Below, one piece after another: positions 12,342 through 24,400 of a stretch of 64,000 bases of DNA. Positions within the stretch are counted from its first letter, which is position 1. Every line of letters begins with the position of its first letter. A model generated the notes under the pieces. The model was not told the origin of the DNA. It ran no database searches and saw only the letters and a program-made list of their open reading frames with translations. Origin of the DNA: Liolophura sinensis (taxonomy: Eukaryota > Mollusca > Polyplacophora > Chitonida > Chitonidae); contig NC_088302.1 in assembly GCF_032854445.1 (NCBI RefSeq), forward strand, positions 5,885,338-5,949,337. The letters are read 5' to 3'. The position numbers and the translations under genes are program-made.

Positions 12342-15300
12342 AGCCTCCGCATAAAATATTCCATTAAGTCGAGAGACTGGTATGATTTCTTTGTTATCAA
12401 AAAACTTTTCCGTTCAAAATGGCGTATTAGGCTTAATTATATGTGTGTGACAAATAAAGAATTACTTTCTGTGTGTATGACTGCATCAAACATTTCAGCA
12501 TCCATTCCTCCTCATTTGCTGTGCCGGAGAGAAAACTAGTCCGTCCACCGAGGTAGTTACCTCGTGTTACAAGTGTTACAAGGCGAATACGGGGCTTTAT
12601 CTTCTGAAATCGCAATGTGATACCCATGAGTTGTCGTGGAATGTCCGGGAGGCATTCTGTTTTAACTGCATCTACCTCAAAAATCACATCATGGTTGAGC
12701 GCACATATATAAATATACATATGATGATATGATGATACTAATGTATCACTGATACTAAGAGCTCGCCTGTGGATATTACATACCCATTCACCAGTACACG
12801 TATTGCACTACAAAGTGAAATGAACCAGACATCATACGGGGAACCGACGGGGACACTCGCACTAAGGAATAGAAATGTGTGCCAAGCCAACTAAAGGCGG
12901 TAGTACTCAACATACAGTGGCTGTACTAGTTACAGAACTAAAGTACATCTGCCCCCAGAGAATCTTCAAGACAATGGGATACAGCTGTTTACCACTGATC
13001 AGCACAAACCAGTTTCCACAAACAGATGGCACTGACGTCATCATCATGACGTAGTCATGTATGGTTAAATATGTTTATGGTACAAAACGCTCATCTTTAA
13101 CAGACAAGCTCTTCAAAAAGTATAAAAGTATATTTAAATAAAAATTTCTCGTAAAGCACGCAATACTCTTAAAGTTGTAATTTGATATTAAACTTAACTT
13201 TGCACACAGTGAAGTCTTTGAGTTAAATTAAGTTAAATGAGTTCACTTTGAAAATGGAACACTTTGAATATTAAATAAACACACAGTTTCAATCGGCCAT
13301 TATCGGTTTTCGTTCAAAGCTAGGCACTTGCCAACTCCATGAGCACTTCAAACACACACAACTTGATTTCTGCACGATGTAAATTCAGCAAGACTGTCAG
13401 CTACATGTACTTTAACATTTGTTAACACTATTCTACCTTTCATTGATAATGACCTAGTTCTCTTTCTTTCTTCACGATAGCCTTTATCAAACACCTTGGC
13501 GCCTGTTTTATGTAACTCATACATATTTATGTAAATATACAACTCTTTGCCCATTTATCGCTCAAATACTTGGTAACATGTCACATGAAAAGCTATGGTT
13601 TTCGAGAATTTCAAAGCTCAGGTTGCCAGTTGACCGAGTTACCGTAACCCCACGTGTTAACACCTGGCTACAAGTACATTTTTGTAAACGCATGTAGGGT
13701 AAGGGAAACCTGAAATCCGCACACGGGACAGCAACGTTCTTCATATCCTGTTAAATATAACACACATATTCTATTAATTCATTATAAAGATTCTATTAGA
13801 CAAACAGGATATAATCTTGAATATGGCACAGTATAGTGTGTTATAACAACAGCATACATTCTATCATCACTAAGACAGCAGACTTTCTGCTAAAATTAAC
13901 AGATGAATTTTCAGTGTAAAAGTTCATACGAAATAACATTGTGTAAAACACCTCACTGTAAGCTGTTTCCATTAAAGGGAAAGAAAACAGTAATAAAAAA
14001 ACAGGCCTGTATTGTTAGGGCATTGCCATTGTAAGCGTGTTCCATTCTGAGCTCTTCCCATTAAACGAAAAGAAATAGTTCTGACCATGTCATTTCGAAC
14101 ACTTGTTATTTTGGGCCCTATCAGAGAACGGAAAAGGAAACAGTAAATGCAGATATGCCTGTAACGTTTTGATACTTGTGCGCATTTTATTTTGAGCATT
14201 TTCATTTTGAGCTTCGCTTTGAGAACTTTCCATTGCAGAAAAAGAAAACAATAATTACATTAAAGACTGTGGTGATATTTTGGAGCATTTTCCTAGTGAT
14301 CACGTTTCATTTTGAGCACTTTTCATTTAAAGAACAAAACAAATCCTTTCTACAGAAATTGTAGAAAGTACGACCGAACACAATGTGGGGAATCTATGAA
14401 GGGATCAATGCTCATAGTCTGAAGTGAGGAATGTGTCAGTCAAAGTAAAGGGGAACGACATGTCCATTTAAACATTGCCGACAGTTGTGTTAAGAACACA
14501 TATAATGTCATTATTCACAGAAAGTTTTTGAAAAACACATATTCTAAGGCGAAATGTGAAAAATCTTCCGCAATTATGGTTAAAATAATAATATATATTA
14601 CTGAAATATACTCACATTGCAATGCCCGTCGCTTATTTCATGATACCATTTGTGGCTTTTACACGCCCTACAGTACAATGTCTGAATTCCAGAGCTCTAC
14701 GTTTCTTCCGTTTTTGTCCGAGCGAAGTGATGCACTTCATCCGACTTTCAAACCTGGCATCGCCAACCAGGTTTCCACTTGAATGAAGATGAAACCATGC
14801 GACACAAAGTCACGGCCTGTGTTCTAATGTGCGATATACCATAACGATAATATCACAATCACTCATGCCTGGAAAGCATGAAAAGCCTTCATTGCCATAC
14901 ATGACCTATCTAGCTGTAACCCTAAAACAACTTCCAGTGTGGGGTCACCTGTACTGGAATAGCGCAAGACGTTTGAATGATTCATTGTAATACTAGTACT
15001 GTCTATGGCTATCCCATCATTTTCAGGGTTGCAAACTGGATTTCGAATAATGAAACATTGTGTTGTTTCGTTAATGAAAATCATGATCATTGTGAAAGAT
15101 TATGCAGTGATAAGTCTTAGAAAACTCAGAAGTTAACGCAGTATGTTGGATTGGTTTTACCCCTAACCACCATTCAATTTATGCGGAGGAAATAACGAAG
15201 ACAAGCTGGAAACGACCACACCATTTTAGAAGTTTCTGATGTAAAGCCGTAGTCTAACAATTGTCAACAGTAATCATGAAATATGTGGAACTGTTTTGGT

Positions 15301-18300
15301 GAAATCACCATTGAGCCAACAAATAAAAGTTATCCATTTCTTTATTCCCTTTTTTCTTTAGTTTATTGTGCCGTAGGTTTGCCTCTTGCTTTGTTAATCT
15401 TCGTGTCCTTAAACATTTGGTTTTTCTGGAAAAGCAGAAATCTTGTATTACGTAACGCTCTTGTGAAGCTTTTATCGTAGTGCTGTAATCGATACTTTTT
15501 ATGGTAGACAAGAAGAGACTTGTTTTCGGATCTATTGTCTAATTGCTTTATAAATAGCTACAATTATTTACGCCCATTGATTAAGGACATATGTGGCCTT
15601 CTTTGCTCCAAACCCATTTTTGGGTTGGTGTGTAGGTCCTCACAACCCGCTCCTTGATCATGTATTGTACAATAAAACCACTTATCGCATTCCGGGCCAA
15701 GGTCGTTTATATTTAGACAAAAACTTTGTCTAGGTAGCCAGCTTGATAATCAGATAGGCTGACCGTTGTCAGTTTACAAGTAGTCTTTGTAGTCGGTGAC
15801 CTAAGCCTACTTCCAGTGATAGGCGGCGTTGATCTAGTTTTGACCAATCAAACTGATGAGCCAAGATCATGTCCCAGAGTTGTTTGGCAGGTTAATTAAA
15901 ACAAATAACCAAACAAAAAAAATGAAAACTGGGGGAAAAAATAACAAACTTCAAAATGTTGTATTTACCAGGGATCGATTTTAAACAGCATTCGTTGACC
16001 GAGTGTTAAAAATCAGTACCACTTAGTTAAGTGTCTCGTTCGAATAGGCCAGTTTTTAAGACATTTTCATTCTGCACGATTTCTTCGTAAATTAGTTGGA
16101 TGCTCTTGTGATGAATCACCAGATAAAGAAGAGGCTTGAAAAAAAATTTGCATCCACAGTACATATGAAGTTATTATGTGGATGTTTGCTCGTCTATATG
16201 TCCCCGTCACAGCAGGTATATCCACGGAATACAATCTGATGGCTATCGCTGGCACAGGCGCTAACATTTTTTCACCGCAGCCGATTGGCCTCTGGCAATG
16301 GCGGTCTCAGGCTCGAAAATCTGGTTAGTTTGGCTGCGGCTTTAAGGCAGGAGGTTTGTCATGTAGTTAGCAAAAGTCGGTGGTTTACTCCGGAGAATCT
16401 GGTTTCCTCCAAACCGCCGTCGTAGAAATAAGTAATGACATTCTTGAGTTCGGCGTTGAACCCTGATAATATTAACCTGATAATATTTTTATTAATATTA
16501 ATTAAATTAGCGTAACAGTTTAAACCATGTTTTCACAAGGAAAATAATTATATACCAGTTGAATTACATTAGAGGTTTTATTGTCAGCGAAGCAGTTTCT
16601 CATCGCGGAGATTCATACGGTTGAATTTGGAAATGACACAGCAAATTGTCAGTGAAAAGAGAAAGTTATACCAGCTGGAACATTGCGCCGAGTTCAAAAT
16701 TATTTCAGTGTAATAGGGGATAGTTATCTGGATTATGACTGTGATAAGAGGTGTCAGTTGTGACTGGGGAATCAGACAAGCCCCCGGGGGGAACGCCGTA
16801 CCTTGTCATGTATAAAACCTGTGAATGAATATAGTAAAACTGATCTCAGCTGAGTGCTTGTCGTATTTTAATTTACATGCGGACGACTACTTTGAGTGTT
16901 TGAGTCAGCAAGTGCTTACAGACTTTACGGTTCAATGCACTGGTGTAAATGTGTCAGTTCAATTTAAAAACTTAAACTTAATTAAACGGGATGTTTACGC
17001 CACGGTTTGTGACGACCTTGAACGACGCACGTTACATGTCAACAAATATAATAGTATAATTAAAGTTCGGCAAAGCGCGGAAACAAGAAGTTCATCTGAT
17101 CCCGATGTGTCGTCTCGATGCAGTTCAAATACTTCCATAGTCATTCATTCATTTATTCTTTGGGTGATCTATGATAGTTATGTTTAGACCGGAAAAAATA
17201 TGGGAGCTTCTAGGTGCGACGTTTCGACATCATCAAGACGTCCTTTTCTGACGTAACGTCGTCCCTTTACGGCACGCCAGGGGACATTTTAACATACATT
17301 CACTTGCCCCACCCTGCCGTGACGCAAATGTACACAAATACAGATTTTATGAGGATGTCAAAGAAAGAGTGAGTGAGTGAGTGCTTGGTGTTTAACGTCG
17401 TACTCAACAATTTTTCAGTCATATGACGACGAAGGAATCCTTAGAATGCATGTAATGTGCCTCCGTGTTGCAGGACGGATTTCCACCGCTCTTTAATTTA
17501 GTGCTGCTTCACTGAGACGCCTTACCGAAGGCAAGTAAGACACCCCGCCCGAGCCATTATACTGACACAGGTCAACCATTTGTTGCACTATTCCCTTCAT
17601 GCTGAACGCCAGGCGAGGAAGTTACAACTTCCTCTTTTAAGGTCTTAGGTGTGACTCTACCCAGGATTGACCCTGAATCTACCACTCCCAAAGCGGACGC
17701 TCTACCAACTGTGGACAAAGGAAGAAATTAGCCATTTTATTTGTACGCTCAAAACCGTATCAAACGTGAATTTGATTTTTTGGAAACACATTTTTTGTCA
17801 CTAATATATCATTGCACAATATCCACTTTTGTAGGATGTACATGTTTGTAGGGTACCCCGGTGTACACTTTTGTAGGGCAGGCAGCGAAATTTGGCGCGA
17901 ACGAAACCGTCGGTTGCGCAACGGTGCGGTTCAATTTGGCTAACCGGAAAATCGGCTAGGCCAACTGTCCAACGAGAACGTCCTTAGAGTCAGTGTGCAT
18001 TAGGTAACTACAGATAAACTGGACTGAACAGCTTTCAGAATCACAACGCGGTTAGTATGGCAACGCGTCTAAAAATAGAAACATCGACTTCAGCCACAGC
18101 CAGCTGCCTGTGCTGGTCACATGGAAATGTAATCATTCATATATGCCTTACAGGCTTTGAGATAATACTCAAATTATTTATTTTGACTTATCTATTCACG
18201 ATCACGCAAGTAAATAAAACAAGGTTACCTTTTCATGTACATGTAGTTTAACTGCTACTCGAGCCCAAATTAGTCGAGTCTACCGTACAGATTGATGGAA

Positions 18301-18395
18301 CCCTTACGGGACCTCACCGGCTGCGTTCTGATTTAGAGCACAGGCCTGTGACGCATAGGCCTGTGACGTCAAGGTCTCTCCCGGCCCTGTAGCGA

Positions 18396-18468
<73 letters not shown>

Positions 18469-21400
18469 TGTGGTAAGACTCACACCACGTGCGTTGGAAA
18501 CTGCGTTAATTATCAGTAATCAGGAATACCAAACTCGCTCCCCAATACCGTAATGACACTTACTGGAAGTACTTAATGTTGGACTGGGCATATTGCAAAC
18601 CTATAAGCCTGTATAACGGAATTTCACGTAAAAATGTGGAGTCAAGTACCAACCAGGCAACACACAACGTTGAAACACCGTGTGAGTGTAAAATTTCTCT
18701 TTCTTTTGTTCACCAACCTCTTACGGTATGAGCTGCTGGATATAGAAAAGAAAAACAAACATAACATTGAGCTGAATACTTTTATTAATGATCCAGAATG
18801 ATGCCTGAAACATAAACCACGTAAACAATTAGCGTAACCGATCGGGTTGATAAACATACGTGGCGTAACCGAATGATCGGTTAGGCGAGGCGGAAAAGAC
18901 GTAACCGATTTCTGGGTTTCGCCGGCAGGCCAAATTTCGCTGCCTGTAGGGTATCCAGTTTTGTAGAGTATCCAGTTTTATATGGTGTACACGTTTGTAG
19001 CTACCGGTATACATTTTTGTAGGGTATCCATTTTCGAAGGGTACCGATGTACACTTTTGAACGGTATAGGCCTACACTTTGGTACGGTATTCATCGTGTG
19101 TACGAAGTGCGAAGATCTGGTTCAAAATGGTAAAAAGATTAAACGTTTTGATACATTTTGTTTTACCCTAGAACCTAGCTTTGTGTATTTACACAAGTCA
19201 CTAGAGCGTGCACGTATATCAGTGCAACGTTTACACATGTCAATACAACGTTTGCTTATGCAAGGTTCAAATATGTCTGTGCAACGTACACATATCGGCG
19301 CGACGCTTAGATATGTCAGCACGACGTTCTTACATATGTTAACACGTTTATAATCGTTAGAGCTAATAATATGTATTAGCATGGCGTTTACGTATGTCAA
19401 TATGACGTTTACAAATGTCAGAATGACGTTTACACAAGTCAGCACGACGTTTACACATGTTAATACGACGTTTACACGTGTTAGTACGACGTATACAAAT
19501 GTCAGTAAGATGTTTACACGTGTCAGAATGACATTTACACGTGTCAGAATGACATTTACACGTCAGTAAGACATTTCCTGATGTCAGTTCGACGTTTACA
19601 GATGTCCGTACAACGTTTACACAAGTCAGTACTTCGTTTTCACAAGTCAGTACGACGTTTATACAAGTCACGACGACGTTTAGACATGTCAGTATGATGT
19701 ATACATACAGTAATTTTCTTACTACTTCAGATCGAGCTTATATAAACATAGATCAGAGGTACCGAGACGTGTCAGACGGATTCGTGGTCGCCATTAGTCT
19801 GTAAGTTATCGTCATAATCCCCTCAGATCGTAATAAACTTCTCTGTGTTCGACAGCATGGGTTTCTGAAACTATGCACCTCCTCTTAACACTTGCTTTTA
19901 TGCAACGTAGCTAATGTCAGGTCAACATGTTGTACCTGCTCTCGCCAAAGTCAGATGTTTGCTCCCATGGAACTCTTGTTTCTGTATTTTTAAACGTTAA
20001 AGCGCTGAATGGTACCTCTTTATTGAAATAAGAGTCATTGTTGTTTTAAATGCCATTCGAGTAAGTCACATGTGTAGGCCTGTATATGGGGAGCAGCTGA
20101 AAGATTTGACTTTGGCGATATTAGCTTGACCCTTATAGACTGACCGGCATTTTTCTCGTGCAGTTGACTTTCCAGGAAAAGGAAAAAAAAGTTCGGCAGT
20201 TTGTGTAATATAGGGACAAAAGTTGCTCACTATAATGTTATGCTGTAAATCATATGTAGGTAAGTCTCATAGCCCACATACAACAGGCCTACTATTCATT
20301 ACTATGTTCATTTACTGTCTTTTCAGCATGAACTGTGCCGAAGTAATTTTCAATGTAGCAACGCTGTTTCTCGTAAGTATATTTATTTATTATATTTATT
20401 ATTAGTATCCATGAATGAATTCTTTTGATAACTAGTTTCAATTTAAATGCATTAAATGAAAAAAATATGGCTGTTGTGAGTATCATGTTTAAGCGCGTAT
20501 AGCGCCACAATAGTTTATGGGCACATGGTATGGCACCGGCCTCATAGCACGACGCTCGATCGATGTTCACTGTCAATACAAACTTCACTGTGCCTTTTAC
20601 ATACGAAGCCTTGTGCGACTTCATTACAGATGTAAGCACTGCTGTTTTCGTCAGAGTTGCATAGGTGCTAAAACAAAGATATTTTGATGGAAACGGGAAG
20701 AAGAACGAAGCGAAGTTTGTAGACTACACTAGTAGCTACAGTGATGAACGTTGAACGCATCGTTCAGCATGGCGTTAAAATATACCGGGATTATTAGGGG
20801 AGGCTACTCTATATAACAATCTAATTCCATGTGCATTATCCCCCTTGAATGCGCAAAGACCTGCACTGCTGATCCACTCATCTGTCTCACACTCTTCCCA
20901 CGATGCCCGAAGACGATGAATATCCCTGTTTGATATGTATTTATTTATTTATTTATTTATTTGTGATCTTCACGACGGCGGTCAGTAATGTAGAGATAAC
21001 TCACAAAACTTCCTGATTTCTCACAGCAGATGAACACTGCTCAGGTTTTAGACGCATGTATAGGCCTGCATGTAAAGCACACGAATACGAGGGAATGTGC
21101 CATCGCTGACGCCCTGTGTACATATTAATTGCCGTAAATTTTAAATTTTTAAATCTAGTATTTATGTATTTATTACATAAATAGTAATCAGTGCGTTAGT
21201 GTAAGGTTTGGTTTGGTGTACTTAGATGGAGCTGTGAACTCATATTAATATCCCTCTTTAGGTAACAAAGGCTCTAAGCGATCACTTATGCGGTTAAGCA
21301 GCCTAGCAAAAGCGGTAACAGATAACGATACCACTTTCCCTTATATTGAAGTTATAATATCATAACGGTTAACAAACCCTGTTAGTGAAGTTATAGTATG

Positions 21401-24400
21401 GTTAAGTGATTAAGAAGACATTTTGTCAGTTCAGCTAAGTTTTGTCCGGTATCCCTTGACAAGCGTCAGCTCCGCTCTGGACCACTTACCTCGTATGTGC
21501 AAATGATTGCAAACAATCATTTTATCTGCCTAACCAACACCATACCCACCTTCCATCCTGCTGTATTAAATTTGAGAATAACAATGCCTGTTGGACAGGT
21601 TTTTTTTGTTTTTCTTTTTTTGCTTTCTGTACCGGAAGGGACTATGGGTTATGCCTCGTATGGATGTCAGTCCGTCCGTAAAATTCATTCCGTCTTGAAT
21701 CAGTTTTCCAGACAAAATATTTCTTCATGCTGAATTGAAACTTGGTGAATATAGCTTTAAAATGACGACTTACGGGATAAACAATATGGGTAAAAACCTT
21801 TGAATCGATGGCGGCCAAGGCCCGAATGATGACCCAAATGAACCACATACTCTACAGCTTTGAATTCTTTTGGTTAAAAAATAACAGAATTTATATCTAA
21901 TTCAGTGTCATGTACCTCTATCACTCAATTTCATCATGCTACCGTGCCTGGTTGGGCGGTAAGCATTCCATACATTTTTTGTGTATTATCGCGTATCGTG
22001 TCAGTGTAGTGTTATTTGGCTGCCAGTTGTCCTTCGTTGATATATCAGAGGTCGAAATGCCAAAAAACCAAACAAAGAAGCATCGTCTGGATTTGTTTAT
22101 AACAAAGCAGTCTTCATGATTTCGTGTTAAGGCCTCTAACAGTTTCACTCTGATTAACTGTTCTGTATAGAGGGATGGCTGATCAACATGCTGACACGTA
22201 GACAATGGCATTTTGTGAACAGGCCACCTCTTCGCCTCTTCTATTCTCCCTTCTATCAGACCTACCACTATATAGGTATGAGCAAACAATATCTGACCTG
22301 GGGATCACACACAACTAACGTAATTGGTCTCCATCAGGGCTCCTTGGATTACAGTTTGTATTTGTTTGCGCAGGTGTGTTACCTTACCAGGTCACAATAC
22401 GCCTTTGTTATCTCGCAGTGGCAAATTGGCAATCGTTTTGGTATTGCATCTCCATCATTGAGGATTAGGTTACGATGCGATGGTAAAATTTGATGGGCCG
22501 AGGAGAACGACTTTGACCCTTGGCTTGTTATCCACCAAATTATGGACCATTACAAGTCATTATTGCCTTTCTTAAGTCAACAGCTACCCGTGAACGTTCC
22601 CTGATCAACAACCCGATATGCCGGGTTTTGACCTATTTATTGGCATAAACTGAATGATTGGACTCTTCCTTAGCACAGTTGATGACAATACCACCTTGTT
22701 GTAGATAATGTGTATGGTGACTTTTTGAAGAGCTTGTCACTGATCTTAAGTGAGAGCCACACTGAGTGTCACCACCCATCCAGATACTCGTGTTTGCGCT
22801 GCACTCACACTGATTTGTTATGTCGGTCACACATCTACCCATGATACCCAGGATATTCGTGGTTATAAGAGGACTGCACTAAAATCAGCCATTTAAGAAA
22901 GAAACGATGTTTAGCCACGTGTGATTAATATGGACAGTTGTTACGCCAAGAATCGCTGTTTTCTGTTCTGACATGCCAGAAAATCGCCAAACTTTAACAA
23001 CCATAAAGTTACCATAATTAATTATCAAAACACCTTTAAATGTTCTTGGGTTTAGCCAGTCCATTTTTGTGAACAAAATATCATTGAGTAAGGCAGGCGA
23101 TCACTGTCAATCGCTGCCTATCACCCCTCTATTTTCCGTCGCGTTTAATCTCCGGATGACGTTTCATAGTGAGTACGTAACACTAAAAGTATGATGCTAT
23201 GTAAATGCTGACAGAATTACACCAAATGCACGTGGACATTATTGACAAGGTGCATGATTGTAGATTCAGATAATACGCCCACTTTTCTTCCATCAAACGT
23301 TAAAGCTGTTCTGTCCTCATCTTCCCCTGAGGTCTGTGTGGTTTCCTCTGGGTTCTGAGAGTTTTCGACGGTTTCCCTTGAACTCTGTCTGGGCTCTAGT
23401 TGATCAATCCCTTGAACTCTGTCTGGGCTCTAGTTGATCAGTCCCTTGAACTCTGTCTGGGCTCTAGTTGATCAATCCCTTGAACTCTGTCTGGCTCTAG
23501 TTGATCAATCCCTTGGACGCTGTCTGGCTCTAGTTGATGAATCCCTTGAACTCTGTCTGGGCTCTAGTTGATCAATCCCTTGAACTCTGTCTGGCTCTAG
23601 TTGATCAATCTCTTGGACGCTGTCTGGCTCTAGTTGATGAATCCCTTGAACTCTGTCTGGGCTCTAGTTGATCAATCCCTTGAACACTGTCTGGGCTATA
23701 GTTCATCAATCTCTTGAACTCTGTCTGGGCTCTAGTTGATGAATCCCTTGAATTCTGTCTTGGCTCTAGTTGATCAATCCCTTGAACGAAGTTCAGGTCC
23801 CTCTGAGTTCTGTACTGTTTTCCTTTGGCTCTTTCCTCAGTCATAGAACTTTTAAGCGTCGTGAATATGGAGGAAAACACTGATGAAAGAATAATGTATA
23901 AGAATAATTTTAAATGACATACATTGATGACTTCGTTGGTATGATGGATAGATTATAGATGCTCTATTTCAACATGGTGTTTATTGCTAGTTCGGAATAA
24001 ATGTATTGAAAAGGTCATTAAATGACCATGAACAGGGTGTCGAAATTTAGATTGTGATTGCAGGAAATTGCTTCAGTGCTGTGTTACTGATAGTACCAAT
24101 CTTACCTATTCCGTCTGCTTTCTTGTGATTGTAGCACAAGCAGAAAAGTCGTCACACGGTGCCTCTGGGCTTCACGGTCAGTGTGATGACGTTCTGGAAA
24201 ACCATCATGTACTTCCTGATGTTGGCCGAAATCTGCGGAGGACACAACTTCCGCAAGGGAAATGAATTCTGGGAGGAGATTTTCATCATCGCCATCCCTA
24301 ACGGCATCTGGATCGTACTGCCGTTTATCGTCATGGCCGCTCTCTGGAACCGAATGATGCTGAGAGCAGAAGAAGACGACAAGAGGGTGTTCTCGACCTT

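Larger units (their letters stand above)
6013..19730 (+). other. Intron 1 of the EXPERA-domain gene (13.7 kb)
   Basis: Bounded by donor GTGAGTACT and acceptor TTTTCTTACTACTTCAG. It carries SINEs, a 17-bp triplication, the 54-bp array, (TA)n tracts, a terminal-inverted-repeat element and the 24-bp array, each listed separately. The remaining stretches (about 10965-12270, 12340-16370 and 16480-17368) are unique AT-rich sequence. Open frames at 11332-11817 and 16825-17187 lie there, and I could not identify either. Confidence 0.75.
20373..24134 (+). other. Intron 3 of the EXPERA-domain gene
   Basis: 3.76 kb from GTAAGTATA to TTCTTGTGATTGTAG. Besides the (TTTA)n SINE remnant and the 34-bp array it is unique sequence. 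Several ORFs of 60-115 codons occur but match nothing I recognise. Confidence 0.7.

Noticed and set aside
16825..17187. 120-codon plus-strand frame in intron 1
   Set aside because: No recognisable domain, no splice or promoter support, and AT-rich codon use like the surrounding intron; kept only as an unidentified frame.
22633..22842. Cysteine-containing minus-strand frame (69 codons)
   Set aside because: The pattern hinted at an extracellular domain, but there are too few cysteines in order and no supporting exon boundary.
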